From Ryuthela nishihirai (lineage: Eukaryota > Arthropoda > Arachnida > Araneae > Heptathelidae), in the NCBI GenBank assembly GCA_038380435.1, contig JAWZYU010000027.1:3159156-3223155 (forward strand): a stretch of 64,000 nt of DNA, given 5' to 3'. Shown one piece after another: positions 1 through 12,000 of the stretch. Numbering within the stretch: position 1 is the stretch's first letter; each line of letters begins with the position of its first letter. The notes below the pieces were generated by a model. That model was not told where the DNA came from. It saw nothing but the letters and a program-made list of their open reading frames with translations, and searched no databases. A program made the translations under genes and the position numbers.

Positions 1-860
1 GTCAGGAACGAGATTGCTGTCATCTGCAAAAGTTTGTATGGGGAAACAGAACTTCCTGTGTGAAACAATTGACTGAAGCATTCAATGAACTCTATGCCCG
101 ACCCATATCTCAGCGAACTATGTGCAGGGAATTGAAGAGGATCAGTATTAGCAATCGCATGCCTATACGGAAACCACTGATTTCTGCAAAGAACTGGAAT
201 GTTTGTCTACAGTGGAGTCAGGAACACTGTGACCTGGACACTGGAAAAAAAGTCATGTTGTCTGATGAGTCGTGGCACCCCTCGTTCTGTACCGATTGTA
301 GGTAGAGAATTTGGTGGGAGCCCCATGAAGCAATGGACCTGGCTTGTTTTGTAAACACAACTCAAGGTTCTGGAGGCGGTGTCATAGTGTGGGGCACGTC
401 TGTTGGTATGGAATGGGTCCCCTGATTTTCCTAGAAGTCAGGTGTCCTCCAAGGATTATCTGAACATTGTTGCTGATCAAGTCGATCCTGCAATGTTGAC
501 TTTTTATCCAGCAGATGATGGCTGTTTCATAGATGACAAGGCTACTGTCCATCGCGCAAGATGTGTTCAGCAGTGGTTCAGCGAGCATGACAGTGACTTC
601 CACCATCTTCCATGGCCACTACAAAGCCTGGATCTGAACCCCATTGAGAATAAATGGGACATGTTAGAAGAATAGATCTGGGAGCAAAGTCCTCTTCCAT
701 CAAATCTGAGCCAGTTAAAGAAGTATCTGTGAATGCCAGGTATGCTGGAGATGTAAAGGCACTCCAACACCTTGTGGAATCTATGCCAAACTGCACACGT
801 GCTAAAAGGAGCACACTGCACACAGGCTAAAGGAGGTCCAACTCGGTATTGAATAAAAGG
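1..860 (+). pseudogene. Tc1/mariner transposase remnant, cut by window start
   Basis: Pieces in more than one frame read as a Tc1-type transposase, a cut-and-paste DDE enzyme acting at terminal inverted repeats and TA targets. The N-terminal helix-turn-helix end lies before position 1; codons from about 60 give the linker (ELYARPISQRTMCREL). The first catalytic Asp sits in VMLSDES near 266, the second in DDKATVH near 535 and the Glu in NPIEN near 640, with 36 residues between the last two. A stop after 302 and a frame change before 403 break the gene. No right inverted repeat was identified. It is an old, inactive copy. Confidence 0.85.
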
Positions 861-869
861 TTTCTAATT

Positions 870-2338
870 CAGTGGCTGGTGTGTGTAGAAGGAATTATTC
901 AGTGAGTTAAGACTCAATAAATTTTTTATATTTCAAGACACTGTATATTTGACTTAACTTTTTTCTCTTTAGGGGAGAGAAATTTATTATTACTGGATTA
1001 ACATTATTTTGGGCAATCACTTATTTTTTTTAATGCTCATTCTAATAAATAATTTTTTTATCTTATGCTCATTCTAATAAAGAACGCAAATTTATATTTT
1101 GTCAAGATTTATTCTTGCCAAAAGTATAATTGAATTACAAGCTATCTGGCAGCTTAAAAATAGCATACTATGAAGCATTACAAATGCAACTATGATTCAC
1201 ACCAATCTTTTGAGAAGAAAGAGCTAATATTATATGTAAGTAGAAACCCAAAATCAAAACAGTATCTAATAAAGTTGCCCAAACATACCACCTCTGTTAA
1301 AATCAACCAATGCTACACATGTACAACACATTCAGAAAGCAGTTTTGCAGACAATGATTTCTAGCTTGGATGTCACATTTACTCAATTTCATTTCCATTT
1401 CTCAATGAAATTCACCAATGTGCTGTGCCATCCCCAGTTTGTAAAGTTGCCTTTGGGGAATTCTATCTGATGTTAATGTAATGGATGAAATAAAATGTTG
1501 GAAGCAACAAGAAGTTTGAAATTAGAACTTTCAACGTAATACATATTTTTATATACAAAATGCATTGAGGTTTTTGCTCAAAAATGGATTTTTATACCCT
1601 CAAAAGTCTTTTATTCACCCATTGTGCTTGCCTCATTGCTTTGGTTGCTTATATGCAGTGCACGCATTGCATCCCTGCTTGCTTACAACCCTAAGAGTAG
1701 GGTGAGTGCAAGAGCACTTTCCCCATACAAGATATTTTTCATCAAACCAGAAAATAAAGTTTTAGTAATGTGTAAACTTTAATCTTTTGCATAGCAGCCA
1801 AGAAACCAAGTATGTAGGCAAGTAAAAGAAAAGAATTGGCTTCCCTGAAAAAAAATTTGTCTCTATGAACTCTCACCCTCCCAAAATAAATATGTATGAA
1901 TGAACTTCTCCTCCCAGATTGAAATAATTATTACTACTGGCTGAAATATAAACAATGAAACACTTGTAAAATTACTGTAACACTAGAAGTAATTTTATAA
2001 TATACCGATTATATAGTTTAATAATTATATATTTATTTTGCAATTTCATTAGAATGAATAAACTTACAGCCATTTTTACCTTGTAAATTAGCTTTTATGC
2101 AATAATAACTTATACAATAGTCCCTTTGTTTGTTTCACTATAATTGTTTCATCTATGATGCTACACCATCTCTTATAGAATAGTGTAGCAGATGGAATAA
2201 TAGGAAGGCTAAACAACTTTTCCGAAGTTTATACTTACTAAATTTTGTACACTAATCATGAAGATGTATAAAAATTAAGAGACAAGATTATCAAACAGTG
2301 TAAACAGAATATATATATAAAGGAAGTGATCGATTTGC
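870..2338. other. AT-rich stretch without recognised gene
   Basis: I see no protein with recognisable family features and no clear inverted or direct repeat. A short open frame at 1170-1364 has no recognisable domain and is probably chance. Confidence 0.5.
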
Positions 2339-2342
2339 CCTA

Positions 2343-3024
2343 TGTGATGCCCCACCGTTCACTTTTGCTTTACCTTAACCAGTTTTGTTTAATTTACGTT
2401 ATATTTATCATTTTGGGGATTTTTTATTTCCTTTTTGGCATCGCAGCACTCGTTTCCAAGTTTCTAGGAGTTGCGCATGCACCGCAACTCCGATCTTCCG
2501 ATTGTACCGTTAAAGCGCGTGCAAGGAACACGCCCCCTCTTGCGTCATAGCTTGCGTCGTTCGTCATAGTATGCAAATGTCTTTCCCGGCATGCGCCGGC
2601 TCACTGTCAAAAACCGGTGACCTGCAAGTCACTTAAGCAGTAGCTAAGCATAAGTGAGGGCACGAGCACAAGGTGCGTAGCACCAAGCACAGTGCGTGTA
2701 GCACTGGAGTTGTGTTTTCTTCATTTACGTCTTGGTGAGTTGAATTATTTTGGAAATAAATCTGTTTTGTTATATTTAAAACATTTCGAGTCTGTACAGT
2801 TTTTTTCTCTTGAGCAACGCGAATTAAGGATTTTTTTAATATTTTATATTACTTGACAATCATTTTGATTCTTACTCATGAACGCTCGCTGGTATTTGAA
2901 CCCTAAATCAACTTATTATCAACTTATTCTACTTTTGGCAATTTGTTAATTATTGCCTGGTGCCCGTCTAAGCTATCCGGAGCATAAAAACTTCAAGTAT
3001 TTTGCATTTGTTTGGAGTGTTACA
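2343..3024 (+). repeat. 5' LTR of element 1
   Basis: It begins TGTGATGCC and ends GTGTTACA, matching 6831-7512 along its whole length. An AATAAA lies at about 2755. The open frame at 2326-2550 is only LTR sequence read through and is not a gene. Confidence 0.93.
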
Positions 3025-3040
3025 GAGTACAATAAAAGAA

Positions 3041-3062
3041 GTGGCACAGCGAACAGGGACTC
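3041..3062 (+). promoter_or_regulatory. Candidate primer-binding region of element 1
   Basis: Sixteen bases after the 5' LTR comes TGGCACAGCGAACAGGGACT, which has the TGG start and GAACAGGGAC core seen in tRNA-primer sites. The gap from the LTR is longer than usual, so this is tentative. Confidence 0.35.
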
Positions 3063-3497
3063 GCCAGTATTTAAAGATAGTATATATATTTGTGGATAAA
3101 TTTTGTATGATTGTCAAAGATAGTAATTTTTTGAGCTCAGTAGTTGTATGTACTAGTTGTAGATTTAACGGCAGCTTAAGCCGAAAATTTTTGTTGAGCA
3201 GGTAGCTTAACATTTTTTGTGTATTATTCAAAGGTACTGAAGTTTCAGCGTAGATATTGCTGAATATTTAAGATATTTGTTGTATGTAATTTATTAGAAG
3301 TGTCCGGGCACACATGTACGTAGGCACGATAAGAAAAATCTTTTTTTGATAAGCAAATTTATATTTTTGTAAGCTTAGTTATAGCTTTAGTATTGTTGTA
3401 TAGCAGTACCTTTGAGCGCTGCTCAAGATTAAAAAAGGTTTTCAAAATTTCCAAAATTCAAAATTTCGGCAGACCGCTAAACATATCTGCTAACAAT

Positions 3498-4597
3498 ATG
3501 GCCGATTCCGCCATAATGACTCCCGACATAGAAAGAGTAAAGGGTAGATTGCAAGATGTAATGATGGAAGCAGAAGTGCTAATGAATCTGCTTGATGATA
3601 ATCGGGAGAAAAGGGGAACGACAACAACCCCTAAATTTGCTGACAATGCTACGTCAGTTCACCAACGAAGAAACTTTGAACGTAAGGTTCCATTTTCTGT
3701 TCTGTCAAAAGCAAGCGATAGAACAGAGTATTTTCAACCGCCACAACGACGATTTGCCAACCCATCCATTAACTATAGTCCTTATGTTAATTGGCCTTTA
3801 CCTGAGATAAGGTTCGACGGTTCGAAACGTCCGTCATCGTGGACATTTGTCAAGTTCATGGAGGAGCACTTCCGTTTACATGAAGTGCAAGCAACAAAAA
3901 AGTTGTTTTAGCAGTATCTTGCCTAATTGGATGTGCTAAGCAATGGTGGAATAACATAGGATGTCGTCATGGCATAGAACTTTGGGAAGAATTTAAAAAC
4001 GAAATCATGGACATATATCCAGCTTATAATGATTTTACAGAACTAGCTACAGAGTTGTTTTCACGAAGACAAAGGGAAAGAGATGACATAGAAAAATTTA
4101 TATGGGGTACAGTAGAGTTATACCAGCTGTACGATGCTGATGCCGCTGAAATTGATATTGTAAATTGCATTTTGTCTCAATTGCTTTTGCCCATTAGAGA
4201 ATTCCTAGAATTACGAAATGTAAATTCAATTGCAGAGTTAGTCAAATTGGCTCGGCAATACACTGCAAGAAGAGAATCTGCAGCAAATACACATAACCAA
4301 CAATGGATGCCATTCCCGCCAAAGCAGCGATATCAGGTTGAGTCGCGTAGAATGACTCCCGCACGACCGGAATTTACACGGTCCCAACAATTTGCGCCGA
4401 ACGCGCCTAGAACTATAGAATATGAACGAAGTAGAGACTTTTTGCCACGTCAAGCTTCGAACCATAACACTAGACCTAAAACTTTGGTTAAACAACCTCA
4501 ATCTTTCACTTGTAATTTTTGTGGCCAACAGGGACATACTGAGAATTATTGCTATAAAAGGAATGAAAATTCGGGAAACTTTCATCGGGATCTTTGA
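3498..4597 (+). pseudogene. Gag of LTR element 1, one frameshift
   Basis: The frame opens at an ATG in MADSAIMTPDIERVKG, followed by a charged N-terminal part. It shifts once near 3897-3905 at a run of A and continues in the next frame. The middle carries the conserved Gag pattern AKQWWNN then WEEFKNEIMDIYP (about 3935-4015) and continues as a helical capsid-like region to about 4260, typical of the Retrotrans_gag family. Near the C terminus (about 4510-4550) is one zinc knuckle, CNFCGQQGHTENYC, with exact CX2CX4HX4C spacing. Gag forms the particle that packages element RNA. Apart from the frameshift it is complete, and no pol frame follows it. Confidence 0.88.
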
Positions 4598-5227
4598 AGC
4601 GAGAGGCCAAAGTTCCTCAAGAAAAGCCCTCTCATGAGTTATGCCTTGCCACTATGGCTTTTCCTTTTGTTACTGATTGTCACAAAGTAACTAAAGTAAC
4701 AGATCAAAACAATACAGAAGTCGATCTTCAGTTTGCTAAGGAACAAGTTTTCGATGGTACTAATGACGAATGTCAATTGACAGTGCAGTCGCGATCCCGT
4801 GGACTTTGACTTACCTTGTGGTCCAGAACAGATTATTTCAGAAGCACCTATAAAATGTCCCGTTAGTGCAAATAATAAAAGTTTAAATAACGAAGTTTGT
4901 GAAGTAGAAGAATCGTATGAAGAAGCCGTTTTTGAAAAGGTTTTTAAAGTAGAAGTCTTAAAAGAAAGTAATAACAATGAAAATAATTTTGAGTCTGATT
5001 TAAGTGAAGAAAAAACCAACCAAGAAGTTGTGCCGACCGCAAGTATTCCTGACAAGTCAGGAGGTCCTCAACTATTAAAGCGTCATTTGGAGGCGGACAC
5101 CAATAAGCCTAGAAAGTACCGAGAAAAGGTTCTTCAAAAATCCGCACGGAGCAACGAAAAGCCGACGAAACAACCAGAGCCTGCAGAGCGACAACCGGCA
5201 GCGAAGCAGCGAACATCGGGAAGATGA
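4598..5227 (+). pseudogene. Acidic frame after gag, function unknown
   Basis: Two overlapping open stretches follow gag. The second (4799-5227) is rich in Glu and Asp in its middle (VEESYEEAVFEKVFKVEV) and ends in a basic, Pro- and Gln-rich tail. I recognise no protease DSG/DTG triad, RT or integrase motif. It may be a leftover gag-pol linker joined to the end of pol by an internal deletion. Confidence 0.45.
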
Positions 5228-6820
5228 CGTCACGAGAGAGATCTACAGCGATGACTTGACTTGAACGAGATCTTCAGTAACAACTTTACGTGAAGCCACC
5301 CAACGACGACGGAAGGATGTTATCGGAAACGGACTAGATGATTTATCGCCACGGAGTGCCAACAATGAAATTTAAGTATATTTTTCTTTCACTTGGCACT
5401 TATGATTTATAAATGTTCTTTTTTTTCTGGAATAGATGAAGACGAAGAAGAAGTTTATTGTGATTTATATAGTTAGCAATGTTTGAATTCTTGTTGAAAC
5501 TTTAGAGTTCGATATTTATTTTTGGAAAGTGAAATTATTGTAGATTGAGTTTATACTTGTGTGAATAGAATTTTTTTTTTTTTTGCATTCTTGTTCATCG
5601 AGGTTCTAGTTATTGTATTTACGCAAGTTAAAATGTATTTTTGTAGATTTTTTCGTTTCAGCTGACTGATAGCTGAAAATTTCGTAAGTCGATATTGGAA
5701 AGTTTAGAAATTGTAAAATGTTTCTGGATATGAATGAGAAGAGTGAAAGAGAATTAGTGATTTAATATTTTTTATGTTTAAGAATTTGTATTGTAAAATA
5801 ACGTGCATTCCAAAGTGAATTTATGCAAAAAAAAAAGGAGATTCATGTAAAAGTTATTCGATGAAATGTTATCATCGTATATTATAAATTATTCACACTC
5901 TTTTTTCTTTATTCTTAGATACGATTTATGTATATGTGTTTAAATCTGTTCAGTGTCATCAGTGATATTTATGTATCAATGATAGGTAATTTTTGGGATG
6001 ACATTGGCAGTATTTATTGGTATATATAGATGATGACTGCAGAATTTTTTTTTTTTTGTGTACCTTTTTGGAGCTGTCCCGAAATGGTATAGTCTGATAA
6101 CCGAGTTGTTACCAGCATAACTCCTTTGGGAGGGGGACGTTAGCTCTGAAGGGGGAGGTAACTAATGATTTTTTATTTCAGCTAGATCGCGATTTCTGTG
6201 AATAGAAGAAGAATTAGCGGATGATTACATTCCCGCTTGTTTGTAAAGTTTGAATTTTCTTAGCTTTGCGTATTTGAATGTAATTAGGAGGAGAAAACGG
6301 TGTTCGAATACCCGTTTTTTTATGTGATTTAGGTGAAGATTTAGCTGTCACATACTTTTTGGTGGTTAGGGGAAAAGCGGAAGTTATCACCCCGCTAACA
6401 ACAATTGTAATGAATTTTTTTCTCTTTTCATGTATTTAACATTTAGAATCTAAGTAAGATTAGGAGTTAATTAACCTATTTTTTCTGTACAGTTCAAGAT
6501 ATGCCAATTTCGAGTTTGTATCAGAATGTGATACTAGTTAGACTGATGATGCTAGTATACAGTTAACTGTCACAGCCACTGGTACGTAAGTACACTAGGT
6601 TAGCTGTTAATTACATATTTTTGTCAGTTGGAAAAGGGAGGAGGTACCTTTGGTTGTGCTGGAAAATTGTGTCAAAGTGAGAATAGTTCGTCATATCAAA
6701 ATTTGCGCTAGCATACTTTTACTTATTTATGTTCAGCCATGTGTAAATGACGTAAGATGTGTCCTTTATTCAAAATTGCTCGTCAAAATTTGTTAGGTCA
6801 AATCTTTCGACTCCCTTTGG
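5228..6820 (+). other. Non-coding 3' part of element 1
   Basis: About 1.6 kb of AT-rich sequence with homopolymer T and A runs between the last frame and the polypurine tract. I see no domain on either strand. It may be a long 3' untranslated region or the scar of lost pol/env sequence. Confidence 0.6.
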
Positions 6821-6830
6821 AAGGGGGAGT
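6819..6830 (+). promoter_or_regulatory. Polypurine tract of element 1
   Basis: GGAAGGGGGAGT directly abuts the 3' LTR start (TGTGATG at 6831), the expected place and composition for the plus-strand DNA primer. Confidence 0.8.
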
Positions 6831-7512
6831 TGTGATGCCCCACCGTTCACTTTTGCTTTACCTTAACCAGTTTTGTTTAATTTACGTTATATTTATCATT
6901 TTGGGGATTTTTTATTTCCTTTTTGGCATCGCAGCACTCGTTTCCAAGTTTCTAGGAGTTGCGCATGCGCCGCAACTCCGATCTTCCGACTGTACCGTTA
7001 AAGCGCGTGCAAAGGACACGCCCCCTCTTGCGTCATAGCTTGCGTCGTTCGTCATAGTATGCAAATGTCTTTCCCGGCATGCGCCGCCTCACTGTCAAAA
7101 ACCGGTGAACTGCGAGTCACTTAAGCAGTAGCTAAGCATAAGCGAGTGCACGAGCACAAGGTGCGTAGCACCAAGCACAGTGCGTGTAGCACTGGAGTTG
7201 TGTTTTCTTCATTGATGTCTTGGCGAGTTGAATTATTTTGGAAATAAATCTGTTTTGTTATATTTAAAACATTTCGAGTCTGTACAGTTTTTTTCTCTTG
7301 AGCAACGCGAATTAAGGATTTTTTTTATATTTTATATTACTTGACAATCATTTTGATTCTTACTCATGAACGCTCACTGGTATTTGAACCCTAAATCAAC
7401 TTATTATCAACTTATTGTACTTTTGGCAATTTGTTAATTATTGCCTGGCGCCCCTCTAAGCTATCCGGAGCATAAAAACTTCAAGTATTTTGCATTTGTT
7501 TGGAGCGTTACA
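6831..7512 (+). repeat. 3' LTR of element 1
   Basis: Same 682-bp length as the 5' LTR and about 97 percent identical by eye. It is followed by the target duplication CCTA. Related solo LTRs occur at 39626-40479 and 58266-58968. Confidence 0.93.
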
Positions 7513-7516
7513 CCTA

Positions 7517-8104
7517 ACTATTAGGACTTCTTCAGACATAAAATGATTAGAAATTAACTTATAAAGAGAAGGTAGATTTCAAAGTTCTAACTCTTGCTTC
7601 AAATTGTAGTTGTGCAAAAATGCAATGCACAAGTCATGCAGTATGATAGGAGAGGTCAGCAATCATGAGAGGTGTTTATTGTTGGGGAATTATAGTTTGG
7701 TGGTCAATTTTTTCTTAATAACTGTGGCAAAGATATATTGCTTTATGGAAAGTTTTGTAATAGAAAATTTTTTATGCTGGATTTATATATATTATATATG
7801 CTTGATCAACATAATATCTTATACTTTTAGCACTGACTAAAACCTCACATTGCTTTATTTGAGACATTTTTCTCAATGCTAGAACAGGCTGTTTATGGAA
7901 AGTAGAGGAAATCTAAACACAACCTCAGTATGCTTGATGCTATTGCATTCTTTTCTATGAGTGAATTGGGTTTGTTCTGTGATGCGTGATTTTTCATATT
8001 TAGGGTTATGGTATGATGACATGAATCCAATGTAATAGTTTAACATTTTCCCTGGTTTACATACATTTTAAATTTTAGCACGTCCTGGTTGGACAATGCA
8101 CATT
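7517..8104. other. No recognised feature
   Basis: AT-rich intronic sequence. The open frame at 7610-7840 is hydrophobic but has no family signature. Confidence 0.5.
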
Positions 8105-9098
8105 AAAATACACTGAAGTGCCACTGAATTAGGAATAGCAACCGTAACATGTTGGACCCCCTCTGGCACTAATAACAGCCGCCACACGACGAGGCAAGGA
8201 CTCCACAAGCTTGCGTAAATGTTCCACAGGTATGGCGACCCATGCATCCTCCAGAGCTATCCACAATTCTCTCAAGGTCATCACTGATAGGACACGAGCC
8301 TGAACACTCTGCTCAGCAGTATCCCAAAGATTTTGGATGGGATTTAAATCTCTGCTTCTAGGTGGCCAATTCATTATTTCAAAGTCAGCAGAATGCTCCT
8401 GCAACCATGTAGTAGCCAACCTGGACCTGCGAGATGAACAGTTGTCTTGCTGGTAGATGCTATCTCCATTGGGATGCATGATGGTCACAAATAGGTGTAA
8501 ATAGTCAGCCATGAGTTCTACTTACTGGGATGCACTGGGAGTAATCAGTACACATACCAAATGTCCCACAGATGTCCAACAAAGACACCTTAAGGTCATC
8601 ACTGAGCCACCACCTGTTTGTACTGTTCCGACCTGACATGCAGGATACATGGCTTCATGGGGTTGGTGGCACCATACCCTCAGTCTCCCATCGGCATGAT
8701 GAAGTTTAAATCAGGGTTCATCCCTACAAGCTATCCATTGCCATTTTTCAATGATCCAGTTTCAATGTTCTTTAGCCCAGGCAAAGCATTGAACCTGGTG
8801 TTGTGCCATTAAAAGTGGGACTCTTGTAGGTCGGCAGCTCCCGAAGCTGAGAGACGATGAAGTGAATATTGCCCGGTCTGTACACTGACTTCCTGGCTAG
8901 AACCCGCGTTCAGATGGGATGTGGTTTCAGATAATGTCTGGCCCCTATTGGTCTGTATGATGCAGGTCAGATGGTGGAGCTCATGATCATTCAAGGCTGG
9001 TTGTTCTATGCAGTTTGTCTGGGTGCTTGTTTTTTTTTTGCTGTAATTTTCATATTCCTGGAACACTCTTGAAACTGTCATACAAGAAAATCCTATAC
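8105..9098 (-). pseudogene. Tc1 transposase remnant, catalytic Glu changed to Gln
   Basis: Minus-strand pieces give the N-terminal part at 9081-8809 (MTVSRVFQEYEN, a Tc1 helix-turn-helix region) and the catalytic C-terminal part at 8512-8129. The latter has SIYQQDN with the second Asp, then DLNPIQNLWD where active members have PIE, so the last catalytic residue is Gln. 36 residues separate the two positions. The low-coordinate end reads ACTGAAGTGCCACTGAATTAGG near 8112, a likely terminal repeat. The other end seems cut at a TA by the next Tc1 element. Confidence 0.82.
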
Positions 9099-9898
9099 AC
9101 AGTCATATCAGAATAATATGACCACTCACGGAATCAAAGTATACCTGCCCAGGCACATCACAGAGTGCACATGACAAGGTCGACCACACAGAGATTATAA
9201 GCTGCCGGCCAGAACAGATGAGTCATAGTACGTAACGTGAGCACAATGGGCAGAAGTATTGATTTGACAAACGTTCAAAAAGGAATGATCATCGACTACC
9301 GCACTAAGGGTGGAAGCATCTCAGAAACAGCAGACTTCATGGGCTGTTCGTGAGGTGCTGTAGTAAGGGTGTACCAAGAATGGACAGCTGACACACTGAG
9401 TACCTCCAGATGTCATAACTGTAGAGCTCCAAAGGCCATCGACCCCAGAGGAGAACATCACCTCTGTTGACTGGTAAATGGCAATCGATACACAACAGTA
9501 CAGCAATTGACCACTCAAATGTACATGTCCGCGATAACAGTAGAATGAACCTGTTATGTATGGGTCTCTGGAGTTGACGCTGCATAAAGGACCCATGTTA
9601 ACCAAGGTCCATTGGTAACGAGCCTGCAGTTTGCATGGGACTACCATCATTGAGCAGTGGAAGAGTGGAAAAATGTTGCCTTCTCCAACAAATCGAGGTT
9701 TCTACTCTACAGAAGTGACAGATGGTGGGGGCTACAGCATCAGACACATGAGAACCAACACCCGGACACACTTGTTGGTCAAGTACAGGCCGGTGGTGGC
9801 AGTGTGCATATCTGGGGGATGTTTTCCTGGTATGACCTGGGACTCCTGGTACCACTGGATGGGTCCCTGAATTCCATTGGCTAGTGGGACCTCCTTGA

Positions 9899-9900
<2 letters not shown>
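9099..9900 (+). pseudogene. Second Tc1 element, 5' part only
   Basis: The left terminal repeat starts TACACAGTCATATCAGAA near 9100, the same end as the palindromic MITE at 32983-33062. From about 9265 the plus strand gives a Tc1 N-terminal region (QKGMIIDYRTKGGSISETA) with a stop. At 9640-9880 two frames give the catalytic core around FLLYRSDR and AGGGSVHIWGMFSW. The second Asp and the Glu are absent: the copy ends at the poly-G run. Confidence 0.8.

Positions 9901-9946
<46 letters not shown>
9901..9946 (+). repeat. Poly-G run, about 46 bases
   Basis: An uninterrupted G tract separating the truncated Tc1 element from a GC-rich island. It could form G-quadruplex structure, mark the end of an inserted element, or be an assembly error. 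Confidence 0.95.
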
Positions 9947-11090
9947 CTTTGGTGCCTCTGAGAAGTTGGGCTCAGATTGCTGGCGGACCCCGGTGGAGGG
10001 GCCTGTTGAAGGTTGGCGGACCGCTTGGATGGGCCGGTCCAGTCAGCTTATTGACTTGTCCCCCAGCGAATCTGAGGGGCCGTTCTAAAAGCCTCGGATA
10101 GGGCTTGGGAGGACCCTGTCTTCTGCAGGCTTATTGGGGAGTACTGTGGACTGATTTGTGCACCTCTTCGTACACTCGTTCGTGGGCTCCCTGATGCGGT
10201 CTCAGTGATATTGAGGTGGACAGACGTTCCGCAGGTGCTTCGGCCCGGGAACAATGGAGAGGTAGAAGTTGGAGGCTCGCGGCCTCAGTTGGCCACTGCT
10301 GGCCAGCGGGGCTTATCGATGGAACAGCCAAACTAAGAGTCCCACATGAATGAGATTTGGACCTTATGGCTTTTGCAGTGGATGAACTTGGTTCCTCTGC
10401 AAAGTGGGGTCTGGGTGCTGCAGTGTTGGGTTGGGTTGTTTTACCTCTGAGCGGCACTTTTTTGCACACCATAGGCTAAATGGCCAGGTCACATGGGCCC
10501 CGAAGGCTCAGAGAAGGTTGGGGGAGGGGACCCACTGGAACAGCTGTTGGGAGATGGAGATGGTAGCCTCCCGTCAAGGCCATCCAGCGTGTTCTTTAAC
10601 GTGCACAGGGTATGGCTCTCCCGCACACGGGGCCACGGCTTAACGTCACCTCCGACGGACGGCGGCCTTTCCAAGCCCATCGGTGTCCCCTACTGACCGT
10701 GGGCAGGGCGGGGAATTTTGCGTAGATAAATCTCAACGCTGACCCAGCTGGGACTCGAACCTGGGAACTACAGATTACGAGCCTGGTGCGCTACCGACTG
10801 AGCCACCCCCACCCCAGGGTGCTGCAGTGTTGTGAGCCCCGGTAGGCGTAGAGCTTTGTTGGAGTTGTGGGAGGGGCACGGACCGGTTTGGCTCGTGCTG
10901 GTCCAGCACTCCCCGAAGCAGCTTCAGTACGGTGCAGAAGCCGAGACGGCGAGCAGGCTGTGGTGCCCGGCTCAATGGAGAGGACGAAGTTGGGGGTCAT
11001 GCCGAGAGGTTTGGAGTCCCTCGAGGTGTGGCTTTTCGATGGAAGTACCTTGGGCCTCTGCTGCAGAGGACCCTAAAAGTTAGGACTTTT
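9947..11090. other. GC-rich island with internal partial duplication, hosting a SINE
   Basis: About 1.1 kb (750 bp without the SINE at 10429-10816) much richer in GC than its surroundings. Sections near 10215-10400 and 10925-11075 resemble each other (AATGGAGAGG, TCGATGGAA and CCTCTGC in the same order), so it looks like two diverged units. No frame shows a known domain. It may be the 5' untranslated part of an unrecognised retroelement starting at the poly-G. Confidence 0.5.
10429..10816 (-). mobile_element. SINE-1 copy A (388 bp, tRNA-derived)
   Basis: Bounded by a 16-bp target duplication GGGTGCTGCAGTGTTG (10413-10428 and 10817-10832). Read on the minus strand it starts with a tRNA-like head: A box TGGCTCAGTCGGTAGCGCA, B box GGTTCGAGTCCCA. 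A conserved body follows, then a tail of AACCCAACCCAAC type. Such elements are transcribed by RNA polymerase III and moved by a partner LINE. Confidence 0.9.
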
Positions 11091-11339
11091 GTTTATTTTC
11101 TGGCTCAAAATTCAAAAGACTAAGATCTTTTTATTTATATATTGGCATGGCATGTTTTGGCTAAATTCAGTGAGTGTTGGGCATATTCCTAGGCAGCACT
11201 CAAAATTTTAAAAGATCCCACTCTCACTGCACCTCAATGATTATATCTTCAAGCAGACTAATAAAATCCCAAGTAGTGCTTCTCTCTTCACATAAGGTCT
11301 TCTACCGCTGTATATAGGCAATTGATAAGGCAAGCTAAA

Positions 11340-11880
11340 TTGATAGGAGTTTTTTAGTTTATAGTGGTTTCAGTGGCAATCCCTTAAGGTGATATGCAGT
11401 CACAGTACTGCGGTGCACCGGGGTTGTCACGAATCTTATTCGTTGTCCATCCTTGCTGACCACATGCATCCCTTCATGTTGGACGTTTACCCTGGTGGTG
11501 ATGGTATGTATCAACAGGACAATGCACCCTGCCATGTCGCTAAGGTGATGCGTGACTGGTTCCAAGAACATGACAGCGATGTCTCCGTTCTCCCTTGGCT
11601 GACAAAATCACCTGACCTCAATCACATAGAGCATTTGTGGGACCATTTGGATCGACAGGTTTGGCATGCAGACCCACAACCACGTCATCTCCGGAACCTC
11701 CATGCTCTGTCTGAGTCCAAATGGGCACATGCCTCTGGCAACCTTCCAGGGCATCATTCTGTCTATGCTACGCCGTCTCGCCACTGTCATCTGGGCCAAG
11801 GGTGTATATGACCAGAGTTTCAGCCATGCATGTGTACAAATGCAGAATTTGTGGTACTGAATTTGGATAACGTCTCCTAT
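11340..11880 (+). pseudogene. Tc1 transposase C-terminal fragment
   Basis: The frame at 11389-11811 contains LSILADHMHPFMLDVYP, then MYQQDNAPCH with the second catalytic Asp and HIEHLWD with the Glu, 36 residues apart. The usual NPIE is HIE here. After about residue 100 the frame drifts from the family. The N-terminal half is missing; it may or may not belong with the truncated copy at 9099-9900. Confidence 0.85.
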
Positions 11881-11914
11881 CCCATCATAACAGCAAAGTA
11901 ATCTTCAAGTAATT

Positions 11915-12000
11915 TTTACAACGTACAGTATTATCAATAAACTTACATATTACCAAATGAAAATATTATGCATATTAAAAATAATTAAGAAATATAATAT
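11915..12000. repeat. Direct repeat flanking LTR element 2 (partner 16450-16540)
   Basis: The bases before the 5' LTR (AGTATTATCAATAAACTTAC and the following 60) recur after the 3' LTR at about 16450-16540. This is longer than the 4-bp target duplication, so the element probably inserted at the edge of an older tandem duplication. Confidence 0.75.

Larger units (their letters stand above)
2343..7512 (+). mobile_element. LTR retrotransposon 1, gag-only, complete with both LTRs
   Basis: Two direct repeats of 682 bp each, starting TGTGATG and ending GTTACA, bound 3.8 kb of internal sequence. The host sequence CCTA flanks both ends (2339-2342 and 7513-7516), a 4-bp target duplication as many Ty3/gypsy elements make. 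By eye the LTRs differ at about 18 of 682 positions with no net length change, so the insertion is fairly young. The interior has a gag and an acidic frame, but no protease, reverse transcriptase, RNase H or integrase motif; it must depend on enzymes from another element. It lies antisense to the HEATR5 gene whose intron it occupies. Confidence 0.93.

Noticed and set aside
2326..2550. Hydrophobic open frame (also at 6757-7038) resembling a small membrane protein
   Set aside because: It lies wholly inside both LTRs of element 1 and is repeated with them; it is LTR sequence, not an independent gene.
9877..10101. Glycine-rich open frame
   Set aside because: Produced by reading through the poly-G run; no conserved domain.
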